Shown here one piece after another: positions 46,026 through 58,479 of a stretch of DNA of 64,000 nt. Positions within the stretch are counted from its first letter, which is position 1. The number at the start of each line of letters is the position of its first letter. The notes beneath the pieces were generated by a model. The model saw nothing but the letters and a program-made list of their open reading frames with translations, was not told where the DNA came from and ran no database searches. Position numbers and translations under genes: made by a program. Source of the DNA: Metellina segmentata (taxonomy: Eukaryota; Arthropoda; Arachnida; Araneae; Tetragnathidae); contig OX375878.1 of the NCBI GenBank assembly GCA_947359465.1, forward strand, positions 85,162,377-85,226,376, written 5' to 3'.

Positions 46026-48600
46026 ATTCGACCGGAACCTAGGACTTAAAAGTGGATTCCGAAAATAAAAATTGACCTTGATATAAAGGGACGGTAGATA
46101 AGTTTTTAAATGATTTCAGTCTTTACATCAACTATGATGAAAGTACGAATAAAAAAATGGTCGACAAACCAACTCAAACAGAAACGCTTCATGAGTTCAC
46201 TATGAAAAAAATGGAAAAGATATTCATGTATGCAAATTCCGCTAAAAATATCCATAATGAATGACACCCAAAATGATAAAATAAACATTTCACCACTATT
46301 TTGCTCGTAAGTTTTAAATAAAATACTATTTTAAATATTCTTTTATTTCCTACTCTTAAAAATGTTTCGATATATCTTGTGCAATTATATAATTCTTGTT
46401 TTAGTTTAAAACTGAAAATCCACATTTCGGAAGACTGAAGTAAGAGTGTAAATTAAACACAGCTCTAAACGTTTTTCAAACGAAATTTCTCCACCCAAAA
46501 AATGTCTAAAATTGTAGCAGAACACCAGTGTTTTCTTTCCTCCCCGATAGGAACGAGGAACTGTTAATCAGCTGTTTTCTATGACGCATGATCGCGCTAA
46601 CTTCTGCGAATGTGTCCGTTTTAAAGTGTTAAACGTCTGTTTCTATTATTTTAAGAAGCGAGAGGGTAATCGTTCTGTTGAGCTTTTGGAGATGTGTACC
46701 GTTTTCGGTTCTTATCTAAAATGTTGTCTCGTCCCGAGATTTGAATTGATTTTTATATATCTGGCTTGATAAGCTGCTATATAATTTTTTTAATTATATT
46801 CTTTTTATATACTTAAGGCTGAGGTGCAATGAGAAAGGATTCCAGCAAATATTATCGTTTTCTTCAGTACTCCTAAAACCTGAATTTACCTGTCATCTCT
46901 CGAGTTATGTTTGGTCACGTGACGTCTTTAATGCCACAATTGTCTTTCCCGTTTTGACTAAGGAAATAAAATTAATGAGTCAGAAAAAATTAAAGAAATA
47001 AATAAATAAGTTTAATATATTAATGATCTGGGATCAAATATTTAAATCACATTGAATAAAATAAGAGGGTAATTTCTAAAAGAATTGGCGAAAAAGGAAA
47101 TTAAATCTGAGCCTCTATTAGCTAGATTGATTGCCATTAGCATAGCTCCAGTTAAAAAAATAATGATTTTCACAAGATCTCTTTGTATGTCTTATAAAAT
47201 GTAAATGTGACTTACACTTTTAGATAAAGAAGGGCCATAGTCGTTACAGTTACACTATTAACTTAGCGAAGTTGAGATAAAGTATTATGAAACACAAGTT
47301 TGTAAGTCTTGATAAATGCTACTAATCTTATCCCACTAATAGCTTGTAATAGGATAGATTACTGAGAGAATGTCTAGTGTTAGCTTACGTAAGAAAAATT
47401 ATTCAACATTTGCCACATTTCATTCGCAATTAAGGTTGTGATTTCCATCTATTTTTGCAAAGAAACATACGACTTTTTAACTACACTTAAAATGATAAAA
47501 CAGGTCTCCATAAAAGCGTCTTAAGGTCCGTGTTATGCAATAGCACGGAGCATACATGTATATGCAATAACAAACAATCAGTGCTTTATAGAGTTTTAAG
47601 GCTTCTAATCCTCTTGGTGGCTTATTTTTGAGTCGCAAACTGAACACTGGTGCAAAAACCTGTTCTAAACACTGTTATAAGTTCCGGGCAAGGGACAATT
47701 TTGTTTTGCCTTCTTGGGTTTTTATTCCACTTGGAATAAATACGGCAGTTTTGCCTCGAACAGGCCATTAGCAAAATTGACCAGATCTAGATGGGACGAA
47801 ATATCTCGTTGAAACACATGGAAGGGGAAATAAATATTCAGTCTTTTTGGAGCTTTTTAAATCCAGGCTTCATTGAGACTTTTTTAAGGGGAAAAAACAA
47901 GTAAAAAGGTGTCTAAAAGAAAAATATTCTTTTTCTTTTTAAATGCTGAGGCTAACATGACATACTATGTAGACGCAGCTGACAAATGTGAGAAATACCC
48001 ATGAGTAACAAGCAAACAAACGTCGCACAGCAAAGCGGAAACAACGATGCGACATTCACGACCAAGTTCAGACGAAAAGAAATAAAAACAATTAATCAGA
48101 AAAAGGAACTGAAGACATGGGATGCAGCTGGACACTGGTTCAATAAAAAAGATTTGTAATAGAAAATGCCAGAAGTCACTTATGAAACTTCAAGTCACGT
48201 GTCAATGGTTCAGGAGTGAACTCTTCACAAGAAGGAAACGAAGAGGTATTGAGTGGTAACTTGAGAGTAATGGTGACGTCTACATTTTTTTTGCCAAAGC
48301 ATCATTTTAATGCATTTTAACTTTTTGCAACCTAAGAGGGCAATTTCGACTTCGTGTTTGATACTTCAGTATTAAAACAAATTCATCCTCCCTGAAAAGA
48401 GAATGTGTCAGAAAGAAATGGAAACATTCGTCAAGTGTAACTAGTAAACCGTCAACACGCGATTGTTTTTTTCGTAATCAACTTTTTTAAAATCATTTAT
48501 CAGTTTCAAGATCGATTATTTGGGATCACTATAGTCCAGTTGCATCGCAACTACCTAGCAATTTTGCTTTATTTATTTAACTTATTTCCTGAGGAAAATT
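46026..48600. other. Intron, nothing recognised
   Basis: No exon, repeat boundary or RNA gene that I can support. Frames at 46106-46769 are short and unlike known proteins. Confidence 0.3.
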
Positions 48601-48900
48601 GGGCCTTGATAGCCCATTGGAAAGATAACGGATTAGCAACCGGAGAGTTGCTGGTTCGAAACTGGTTCGAGCCAAAGACCATCATGCATGTGGAGGCTGG
48701 TGCACATTAACTCTGTCTTAGCCTCAAATATCCCGAGTTGTGGAAATTTGGAGAGGGAGGTACCAGCTCAGTTGTCGACTTAGTCAGCTGACAGTGGTTT
48801 AAAATTACGAGACGCTGTCCTCGGGTCTTTCATTTCGGGAATGATCCCGTACCGTAGCCAACAGATCCAGTGCCACGTAAATTCAACTACTTACTATCTT
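48601..48900 (+). repeat. SINE family B copy, plus orientation, near full length
   Basis: The tRNA-like head is at the left: gatagcccattggaaagata (A-box region) and gctggttcgaaac (B box). Then come ggtgcacattaactctg, cctcaaatatcccgagttg and ttaaaattacgagacgctgt, the inverse of the copies at 42532 and 51612. It ends attcaactacttac. Confidence 0.8.
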
Positions 48901-49424
48901 CAAGATCAGCACAGTCTAGTATGACTCCTAAACTAAGGTTGGTTCAATAAATCCACAAAATGGGATTACCAATTCCAAAACTTCACTCCAAACACCAGTA
49001 CCATGTTAGAAGAATAACCCCAATGCTGCTTGTCTTCCACCAGAATTAATCCCTCATAAGTATACGTCTATATGACGCCGTAAAAACGGACCACTTCAAA
49101 AACTTCCACTTCGAACGGTCGCTTCAAAACATACATTCAAATTTATTACAATGGCAAACTTGACTGACAAATTGGAAATTATTTTTACATATTGCTGGGA
49201 TATGTACTTATAAATTTCATCTTTCCATGAAAAGAAATCTAATCTTTATAGACAAATTATACTATTCCACCATAGTACATCATACTCTCCAACATTGGTA
49301 ACCCAGTCATCAGTAGCACTTCTTACCGACATATTACATACGGATACGACATAGTATCGATAAATTATTGATTAATAATTAAAATTAATAAAAAGTTACT
49401 AAATAATAAAATTAATTAATAAAT
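48901..49424. other. Intron, nothing recognised
   Basis: Plain sequence leading into the AT-rich minisatellite. Confidence 0.35.
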
Positions 49425-49425
49425 A

Positions 49426-49606
49426 ATGAAAATTAATAAACAAATAATGAAAATTAATAAACAAATAATGAAAATTAATAAACAAATAATGAAAATTAAT
49501 AAACAAATAATGAAAATTAATAAACAAATAATGAAAATTAATAAACAAATAATGAAAATTAATAAACAAATAATGAAAATTAATAAACAAATAATGAAAA
49601 TTAATA
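49426..49606. repeat. 21-bp minisatellite, eight full units plus a part
   Basis: The unit atgaaaattaataaacaaata repeats essentially perfectly. Because 21 is a multiple of 3 and the unit lacks stops in several frames, it makes artificial open frames on both strands (plus frame unit MKINKQI). These are not genes. Confidence 0.95.
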
Positions 49607-50304
49607 AATTAAATAAAAACATTATTTAATAATTAATTGAAACAAATATTTTAAACCAATATTCAAAATTATTTAAGAAAAATATTGACTAAATATATAA
49701 GTGAATGAATCTTATTTTAAAAGTCATACAACATAAGTTTGTTGATCAAACTAATTACCTATTTATTAACATCTCATCTACAATTTTTTTTTGCATTGAA
49801 TAGCGAGCACTTTTGCTTTTTTTATGTATTCAATGCTTAGTTTGACATCGTAACAAACTTCCATATTCATTTTTGTTATGAGGAGTGACTCCAGTGTTTT
49901 AGTGTGCATTCTGGAACGAGATTCGGTTTGGTTTTTTAGACCATGCTGAAAATTCTCTCAATGCTTGCATTGCTGTGAGGAACTGACAAAACTGACAACA
50001 TTATTTTAGGCAATGCCACATATTTTGAGTCGCCATTGCTGTGGTTGATTTGGGAAATTCTATACCAAGCTACATCAGCTCTATCAGATTCCAAAATTTC
50101 AGATGACAGACTATCAACTTGATAATAAGCAAACTCTAATGAAAATGCAAATTCCAGAAGGCGAAAGCGGGATTGGGGAAGAGTATTTTCGGCGTTTTTT
50201 TGTACGAGATCCGTAGTGTTTCACTATACATCTGTAGCTCCATAGTTTTCACCTAATTTCCGTCGCAACTACGGAAATTCCGTAACAGTTGGAGAGTCTG
50301 GTGC

Positions 50305-50508
50305 ATGGGCAAATCTCCAGGTAAGCTTTTAGATCTCAACATGTCGAGAAGGTTTACCATGTTAACAAGACTGCGCACTGAACATCTAAACCATATGATC
50401 TTCGTCGATGACAGTGCACCAAATGTAAAAGAGTCAGCCTCTCCACACCACATCATACAATGTTCAATGTCAATAACTAAGAAATCTCATCCAACCCCAC
50501 TACAATAA
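50305..50508 (+). pseudogene. Possible non-LTR retrotransposon C-terminal scrap
   Basis: Reads MSRRFTMLTRLRTEHLNHM and later SASPHHIIQCSM. The pattern of a helix with TRLRTEH followed by a degenerate HIIxC knuckle resembles the region after RNase H in Jockey-type elements of arthropods (recalled). Upstream reverse transcriptase is not seen. Low certainty. Confidence 0.4.
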
Positions 50509-50730
50509 CTGAAAATTGATTTTGCACATCTTACACCATAGAATAAGCGTCAACCAACATCTTTCAATCCCGTCACTCCTATTCAAATTATGACACATGA
50601 GGGATTTTCAGTACAAACCACCGGAACACGAGGATTTTATTCCATTTGCACGAACAGGAAGCATTTTCTTCCATAAAATAACACTAGCGCCATCTACACT
50701 TTTTAGAAGAAAAAAATGCTTTCATAACAA

Positions 50731-51357
50731 CTAGGGGGCCAGCCCCCTGCTCGCTAGCGCTCGCCAACCCCCGGAGGATTGCTTTGCAATCCTCACTGGT
50801 TCGCTGCGTGAACCTATGCTCTCTTCGCTCGCATCAATGAAAACATGTGTCCTAGCAAAAGGGATTGTTTACAAAATATGATATTCAAAAAAAAAAAAAA
50901 AACATTTTTTTCCAATCTAAATTTGCTGTTTGCAGAAAAGATATATACAGTGCCTCTGAAATCAGAATTCAAATGAAAACTGCGCAAATTTTGACTCGAA
51001 ATGTGATTGCTGCTTTGGAAATTGAATACCCAGCATGTTGTTTGTGTGTACATTTCCCCAGCACTCGAGCCACTCACTTTTTCATTGAGTTTGTTGTCTA
51101 AAGTTGAAGTTCAAGCGTATTGTTGAACTACAATTGTTGGCCCTGAAAAAATACCGCGTTTTCTTTGATTTCTATTACAAACTACAACAGCTCGACTAAA
51201 ATTAATTTTTTTCAATAAAATTTCATCCGATTACGCTATGAATTCAATTGAGGCGCGAGACTTCGTGAAGGTAAACAAACAATCGCACAATGTTGCCAAA
51301 ACGCAATAACAAATAACGTCTTTTTTGCGTGCCACGTAAGAGAATTATATATATAGA
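50731..51357 (-). mobile_element. Helitron, non-autonomous, copy H3 (627 bp)
   Basis: On the minus strand it starts TCTATATATATAATTCTC after an A and ends GGGGGCTGGCCCCCTAG followed by T: a GC hairpin and CTAG end. Inside the 3' end are further palindromes (gctcgctagcgctcgc, ggattgctttgcaatcc, gttcgctgcgtgaac, as plus strand). It is very similar to the copy at 60416-61067. No long open frame. Confidence 0.85.
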
Positions 51358-51611
51358 TAGCCACCACCTGGACTTGGCGGCGGGGGCAATTTCCGTGGGT
51401 GATAGACAGCAGTTAAGATTGCAGATCCCTTATAAAATCCAATATGAATCCCAAGTACTCATAATTTAGCTAACACGAATGTAAACTTAATGGAACCAGC
51501 TTCTTTACCTCCAATACTTTAACCAATCTCCAAATATAGACTTCAAGAAAATAGATTTCGTCGGTTCAGAGCAGAAACTCATGAACTGACATTTTGCTTA
51601 TTTTCATTACG

Positions 51612-51942
51612 TAGGTAGGTATTTAATTCACGTCGCATTGGAGCAACACAACGAGCTATTGGCGACGGTCTGGGATCAAACCCGAAGGGAAAGATCGAGG
51701 ACAACACCACGTAATTTTGAACCACGGTCAGATGATGAGGTCAGCACATGAGCAGGTACCTCACTCTCTAAACTTCCACACAACGCCTAAGTGAGAACAT
51801 TTCAGGCCACGGCAGATTTAAACGTGCACCCCCCCCCTCCCATCCCTTCAAGTACACGACGGTATTTGGTTGAATTCGAATTCGCAACCTTCCTGTTACT
51901 AATCCGTTACTTTTTCAACCGGGCCACCGCAGCCCAGCATAT
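51612..51942 (-). repeat. SINE family B copy with tRNA-like head
   Basis: attggagcaacacaacgagc, attggcgacggtctgggat and gaggacaacaccacgtaat form the body. The minus-strand head is gctgcggtggcccgg with gcgaattcgaattc in the B-box position. A C-rich run lies at 51830-51840. Confidence 0.75.
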
Positions 51943-53318
51943 TTTCATGATGATAAGAAATGCAGTCATATTGTAATATGTTAAAGATATTTAACGTTGT
52001 TCAAAATGCTTATGATTTTTATTTCATGATCAAAAAAGTAAAAGCTTGTCCTTATAAACAGCTGTAGAACAAAACATTCGTATGTCACTGAATGAGTTTC
52101 TGCTCTAACCCGAATATTTATGCCGCGATACATACCAAGAATAATTTTTGAGCAATGGTGCATTGAGGAGTATAGCCAAAAATTGAAAATTTGCATTTCG
52201 TATTTGATTCGCAAGTACTTCTCCATCGTTTTCAAAGAATCCCGCAGAAAATCCAGAGCAGAAACATTGATCTAGTCAATGTCATAAAATCCATTTAGCA
52301 TTAAATTAATGAGGCAGGAGTGACAGGTAACAAATTAGCGATTCTAAACACGAGTAGAGATAGCATTTGTTCAGCTTAAAAGCGGAAAAACCACTTCGTC
52401 CAGTTATAATCACGGAATCTCACTCCAACATTCCAAACTACTTTAAATTACATATTTAAACCTGAAATTGAACGGAAACGCGTAGAATTTATTCATAAGA
52501 GAGTTAGCAGTCCTTCCGTCAACGTCATAATGCTTTTTTTTTTAATCAAATGTCAACATCTTAGACTCACGTTTCTGGCTCTATTTTTAAGAACCCTTAC
52601 CCTGCGACACATGCGCCAACATTTCGTCTTTTCCTAACCATTTTGATAAATTCGGAAAGAGGAAAAAAGACTCAGCGTATCTGTCTATAGTTGACGTCAA
52701 AACGTTGGAGTGCAATTCGATGCAAAAAAAAAAATGGTACCGATGAGGACCTTGCACCCGTGAGGAAAATGCTCATTTCTGTGTTTTATTAATAGATTAA
52801 TCGCCAAAATGTTCGAAAATGACAATTAAAATCCATAAAATGGACTTAATTAAAACTTCAAGTTTTAAATTACCGAAAAGTACGACAAAAGCACATGACC
52901 TCAAAATGCTACGTGATTGGTTTGACGTCACTGTGCTCCTCGATTGGTTAGTTGTTTGTCTAGCGCGTTAAAATTTCATATTGCTCGTTTTTATTTTTTA
53001 AACAATCAATTAAAATTTTTTTCGTGCTATTTTGTGTTGTTTGTTTACGCTAAGAAAACACTTATCCGGTGCTGTAATCGTTGAATTTGTGCAGCGAGCT
53101 ACAAAACAATATTTAAAAGATGGTTTCCAATCGTAGACATTTCGAAATCTTATTCAGTTTTATACAAATCCTTTTTAGATCAACAAGAAAGAAATAACGC
53201 TTGCTATTTCAACGTCGCTATCAAAGTAAACAGACCATCATGGGGCAGTGACGTCACAAGAAGCGGCGTAGGAAAATTACAATTTAAGATGAAGTAAATA
53301 GTGTAAACTTGAAATTTT
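51943..53318. other. Intron, nothing recognised
   Basis: No repeat or gene that I can name. Confidence 0.3.
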
Positions 53319-54140
53319 GGAACAGCTACAGTCTACGTTTATAAGAGGTGGCAACAGCCTTGGCGATTTTTTTTTTGGCGAACTTCTAAAGTGGCCAAGG
53401 AAAAAATTATTAAAAAACTCTTTTTTCTATAAAAAAAATATTTTTATTTTTATAACGGAAAATAAAAGTTTGAAAACATTTGAAAACTTTTAAAAAGAAT
53501 ATTTTTAAAAAACTTTCGCAAAAAATAGTAAGCTTGAGCACATTTAAAAACACATTTGAGAACCAGCAGAAAAACTAAACTGTGAATGTTGGGTAAGAAT
53601 ACCTGAAAATTATTAATTACACTAAATACAGTAGGCTGTTAGAAAAGAAAAAGATTTTTTAAAAGAAAAAAAGATTACAACCTGATACCACAGAAGTATT
53701 CCGAGAAAAAAATAATAAAAAACAAAAATTCCACACAAATGGCAAAAAAAAAAAAATTCTGAACCCTTTCGTGAAATATATTACAATAAAATAAAATTTC
53801 TACAACTGTAGAAATACAAATAAATGAACCAATGGTATCACAGAAAAAAAAACTTAAAAGGACCAATGCAATCAAAGGATATTTTAAAATCATAATAGCC
53901 AATGGAAGCAATGAAAAAATTTCAAACGAACCTATGAAATCAAACGTCTTTAACGGATTTTGGAAGAACTTTCTAGAATATTCAAAATGAAAGTTACCGT
54001 TTGCCGAGGTTGCCATGAAAACCACAATAACCGTAAAGACAGATGGGTAGCCTTAATCTACCGTAACTCCTTACTAGAAGTGTACCAAAAAATCGCCAAA
54101 GCAATTGCCACCGCTCATAAACGTAGAGTGTAGCTGTACC
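53319..54140. mobile_element. MITE/DNA element with long TIRs (GGTACAGCTAC family), copy 2
   Basis: 822 bp. The left ggaacagctacagtctacgt and inverted right ggtacagctacactctacgt extend into GGTGGCAA and TTGGCGATTTTTT on both sides, a TIR of more than 50 bp. Possible 8-bp duplication gaaatttt/gaattttt (7 of 8). No recognisable transposase. Confidence 0.78.
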
Positions 54141-55083
54141 GAATTTTTTTATTTTACCTTTTCGGGTTGTAAAAGTAAAAAAGAAAGATACTTTCCATCA
54201 CATCTTTTCATTTTCTATACTATAAAAATATGAACAAAAACGTGCAAGTTCCTCATTAGCTGAAATTTGATCTGAGCATCGAGGATCGGATTTAAAAGAG
54301 AGCAAAATTGTTCATTTTCAGTTTAAAAGCGCCGTCTGAGTGTGTTATATTTCTCAACTCAACTTCGTCTTTCATTCGAGTAACATAACTCATCTCCCTT
54401 CTAAAGAATTGAAAATCTACTGCGCATGTCTCATTTTACGAACTGTAAGGCCCGTTGAAATAAAAAATAGAGGGTTTTAGAAGTCATTTTTTGCAATTTT
54501 ATTTATCTCGTATGTGCATTTGTAGATTATGCTATTGCGCTAGGGCTGGCTTCAAGTGCTTATTATTATCTTTTGAGGAGTAATCATAATGAGAATGAGC
54601 ATTGAAACATAATTGATATTCTTCATTGTTTATTGAAAGTCAGAAGCGGAAAATTCAAAATAAGAATGTAAATCAATTAAATAATCTTACTATTCAAAGA
54701 TAAGTTTTTCTCAGTACTAAACTCAGAATTTAATTAAATTCACAACTCTAAACTACATCTCAATAAATAATTCTAAAAATGGAACTAAAAAATTAAACAT
54801 ATTACTGGCTGGATTGGATTGGATTTTGAAATTTTATGGCGCAAGGTCCACATATTACTGGCATTGCCAAGAATAGAAAATTATATTCGTTTTGTATCTC
54901 GTGCGTGTTTTAATTAAGTTTCTGCCACAATATCGCTTGGGCTTTCTACTGTTTTATTCTAATTCGCTTCCTTACATCCATATCGTATTTTAATATTTGT
55001 TTATTGTGCAGGGGCAATTTCTCTTGAAAATACTTAAATGCAATTTTAGCCAAAGAGAGAGCGAGGATAATTTATAATTGTCC
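54141..55083. other. Intron with a family C fragment
   Basis: About 54812-54860 reads ggattggattggattttgaa and ttatggcgcaaggtcc, a short piece of repeat family C. Otherwise nothing recognised. Confidence 0.4.
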
Positions 55084-55451
55084 GGCACGGCTTTGATATA
55101 AGCATACTTTAGTGGCAACGCTTTTGGAGCACTTTTATGTTGCCAAGGAAGATATTCTTAGAAAAATTATACTGGGCCGCGACAAAAATCAGACTGAACG
55201 TTTTAGTTCGTCAAACATACACGAAACGGAAAAGAATTAGAAAAAAAATTTAAAGAACCATTGAACATAGAACTGAAATGAAAAGAAGATTCTAGAATAT
55301 TCAAAATAAAAATTTAAACTCTCCGCTTGGCAAGGTAGACATAAAAGCGAGAATAATCCCAAAAAGATGGGATGCCTTTACCAGTCATAACTCGCTACAA
55401 AAGTGCTCCAAAAGCGTTGCCACTAAAGTATGCTTATATCAAAGCTGTACC
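55084..55451. mobile_element. MITE with long TIRs, related family (GGTACAGCTTTG)
   Basis: 368 bp. Left ggcacggctttgatataagc and inverted right ggtacagctttgatataagc, both continuing into atactttagtggcaacgctt and ttggagcactttt. The layout (GG.AC.GCT start, then GTGGCAACG) is shared with the elements at 33658 and 53319, suggesting one broader family. Confidence 0.82.
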
Positions 55452-55459
55452 ATTTTTCT

Positions 55460-55867
55460 TCAACCAATGATAGAGCTAGTTTGATACGTGATCCACGTGT
55501 CATGACAAAGTTTGTCTTTCCTGTATTGTGATAGGAGATTTAAAAACTGGTCAACTGCTCGACCCATCGGCCTGAAACAGACAGACAGAGCATGTGCGCG
55601 CAACTTTATGTTATTTTTACCAGTCGCTTCGGTTTGAAGATATGTCACATGGTTGTAAAAAAAAGAATGAATCTGAAATATTGGTTGGTTAAAGTGACTA
55701 CCCCTACCACGATCAAAAACACTAGTCTGCGCTTCGAAAGCCAATAATTTAAGTCGATTCGTAAGCTCACTTGATTTACTCTTCTGAGATCTTTCGACAA
55801 CTACTTCGGCAGCATGCTCTATTTCATTAGAATGTTGATGTCTCAACCCAGATTGTAAAATTAACAT
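55460..55867 (-). other. Unrecognised 135-codon open frame
   Basis: The longest unexplained frame in the window's right half. It has a charged helical part, SNEIEHAAEVVVERSQKSKS, then LTNRLKLLAFEAQTSVFDRG, and a donor-like gtaggg in the frame at about 55700. I know no matching domain. It begins a few bases beside the MITE at 55084-55451 and may belong to a mobile element or be an exon of unknown origin. Confidence 0.2.
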
Positions 55868-56479
55868 ACATTATTTAGAAGTACAGTAATCCCTTGATAC
55901 ACCACTCTTTTAATGTGGAATCAGAAAAAGTGCCACTTACTGCGGAAAGAGACAAAACAAGGGTTATTTGTAAGCGCATGCCAGATAATTATTGTTTGAG
56001 TCCATACCAAAACAGCATGTCCGTGCGATGTAATTGGTACAACTGAACTGTATAATTAAACATAGTTTATTTACAATAATTTATATGCTTTATCAGAAGT
56101 CATAGCTCTAAAATAATGCTTCCGTGAGTTGATATAAAATCATTTGCGCTAAAGCAAAGAGGCCGAGAAGAAATACTTTAAATAACTGACCAGAAGTTCT
56201 TAAGATAACAAACAGTCCAAAAAATATTTCTTAAGCAAGATTGGTGTCTAATGAATAAAAAATTAACTTTACTGCAAATGATTCAAAATTGTTCGCGAGC
56301 CAAGATACCATTTGGGGCGCGCAACGAAAATATTAACGAATTATTTGATATGGGAACAAATGATTTATCCGGCATGCGTGCATAAACAAGAACCCAGGGG
56401 GAAAAGTTATAACATTTTTATTCTCGTTATAACATTAATGTCCGACTAATTAAACATTACTCATTATGGCACAAGGCGG
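55868..56479. other. Intron, nothing recognised
   Basis: No feature that I can support. Confidence 0.3.
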
Positions 56480-56680
56480 ATTTGCGAACTACTTCGCGTA
56501 CATGTGGGGAGGTCAAATTACATCTCACGTATAAAACACATTCTAGGCACAACACGTTTATAGAGGCCACATATTCATACTATACTAAAAAACATCCATG
56601 GTTTACCTCCAACTCGAACCAGAAACCTTTCGATCCAGAAGTCAACCAAGTAGCAGAGCAATGTGTTTAAGATATGTTAT
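56480..56680 (-). repeat. Degenerate SINE family A copy
   Basis: ctcgaaccagaaacctttcg and atccagaagtcaacc resemble the head region of the SINE at 35871-36058. The rest is too diverged to place the ends. Confidence 0.4.
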
Positions 56681-56814
56681 CGATAATCGATAGCGGTACC
56701 ACATAGTTAACGAATATGACGCTCACAGATGTCAATAGCATACTACCTTATCCTTCCTATTATATTTACACTATTTGCATCGCGAATGAGAGCTTAGAGC
56801 TTAGGTTAGATTTC

Positions 56815-56950
56815 ACGTCTCTGGGTAGTCCAGTTGATAGAGTCACGAATTAGCAGTCGGAGCCCTTCGGTATTAATCCCGAACCGTCGTCAATAGTCCA
56901 TTGTGTTCTTTAGTTCGATGCAAATTCAATTACCTTCCCATCCAAATCTG
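56815..56950 (+). repeat. SINE family B copy, internally deleted
   Basis: The tRNA-like head tgggtagtccagttgataga is joined directly to the tail part cgtcgtcaatagtccattgt and caaattcaattaccttccc. The middle of the element is missing. Confidence 0.55.
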
Positions 56951-58479
56951 AATAAATAAATTGAAATTTTCTCTGCTGTTCGCGAACTTAACTTTCATCG
57001 GGACAAGTATAAGAGAGCGATGTATTGAGACACGATATATGAAACGATTACTGTACTATGGAGACTGAAGTGTAAAAAGTTTTATACAGGTAGAATGACA
57101 TACTTAAAATGGATGACATACAGAAAACACACAAACTTATCAATATTTTAGATAGCAGGAAGAGGAAATATTTTTAGACTCCGTTTTAGTTTCTATGAAA
57201 GTGTCACTCTAAGGCAGGGATGCAGACCGCGGGCCTTATGCGGCCCACCACTCTGTCATTTTAACTTTAACAAGTCACGATAGGTAATTTAGGTTAAAAC
57301 TTTGTAGCTATGCATCAAATTTATTAAAATGCGCATACCTCTTGGGGTCGACATATATCTATGAACAAACTTTTTCAGTCATGAATAGTTACAAAGCAAA
57401 GAATTGAAACCGCTTGGTTAATGAAAATTTTAAATCAGTTTTGTGCTTGGCTATTACAAAATCGAATCAAAGATTAAAACAATTGTTAAACCAACGCAAT
57501 GTTGCGCAAATTAAATTCTTGATTTACTTTTTATTATTTTCTTTTGAAGTATAAATATTAAATATAAATAAAATACATAATATATGAAGGATAAATCATG
57601 TTTTGGGGTGGCCACTTCCCATATGTCACGACAAATCTATGCGGTCCTAGGTCTTAACAAGTCAGTGTATCCCAGCTCTACGGTCATTTTTTGCTATCTC
57701 TTCAGAGGGGTATGCAATAGTGGTGAGGCAGATTATGATCTTGTCCTACCCACAGAGATTTAAAAAAAATAACATCGTGGACTAATAATAAATTTCATAC
57801 ATGGCACCCATTGAAAAGACAAAACCACAGAAGGAAAAACTACAGCGACTACTAAAGTCGATTTTGAGTCATCGAGCCTCTCAATGAATGCCTCTTCTTA
57901 AGTTCGTGTCCTGTAAAAATGATGAACTCAAATTGTAAAAATTACGAATATATACTGAATAGTCGTGTACTTAGTTTTCCTATCAATTTAGCAAACTGAA
58001 CTATTAGCATGTTGCCAGCAAACTGAAGTGTTGACAAGTTGCCAACTATGCCATCCAACTCCCATCAACCCCTTCTTCCTTGTAAAAGAATTAAGTGTTT
58101 TTTTTTTTTATTCTTTCCCGGCACGCAATTGCACTGTGTCCTGACTTATTACCTTTTTGACGTATTCCCTTAACATCAACAAACTGTAAATAAATTGTGT
58201 TGATTTTAAACTCGAGATATTTACTGCACTCAACTCACCGCCACTGATATATCAATATTTGTTTCTTTATTTGAGGCACTCTTGCATCAGTAATAAGATA
58301 TTTCCGAATTTTATCATCATTAAGGGAAGGATGACAGATCAATTCGATACAATCTTCATACCCGCATGCGCATTCCTGCCACATGCTTTTTCTGAGGTAT
58401 TCATGCTTATATATATGCAAACACATTTTTTTCTTGAATATTCCATTTATTGACACATGCAATAAAAAACATCCAAGAA
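56951..58479. other. Intron, nothing recognised
   Basis: A piece near 57215-57260 (gcagaccgcgggccttatgc) could be a repeat end but has no partner here. Overlapping frames on both strands at 58235-58555 are not recognisable. Confidence 0.3.

Noticed and set aside
49399..49629. Four repetitive open frames on both strands (MKINKQI and similar)
   Set aside because: They are caused by a 21-bp minisatellite without stops, not by coding selection.
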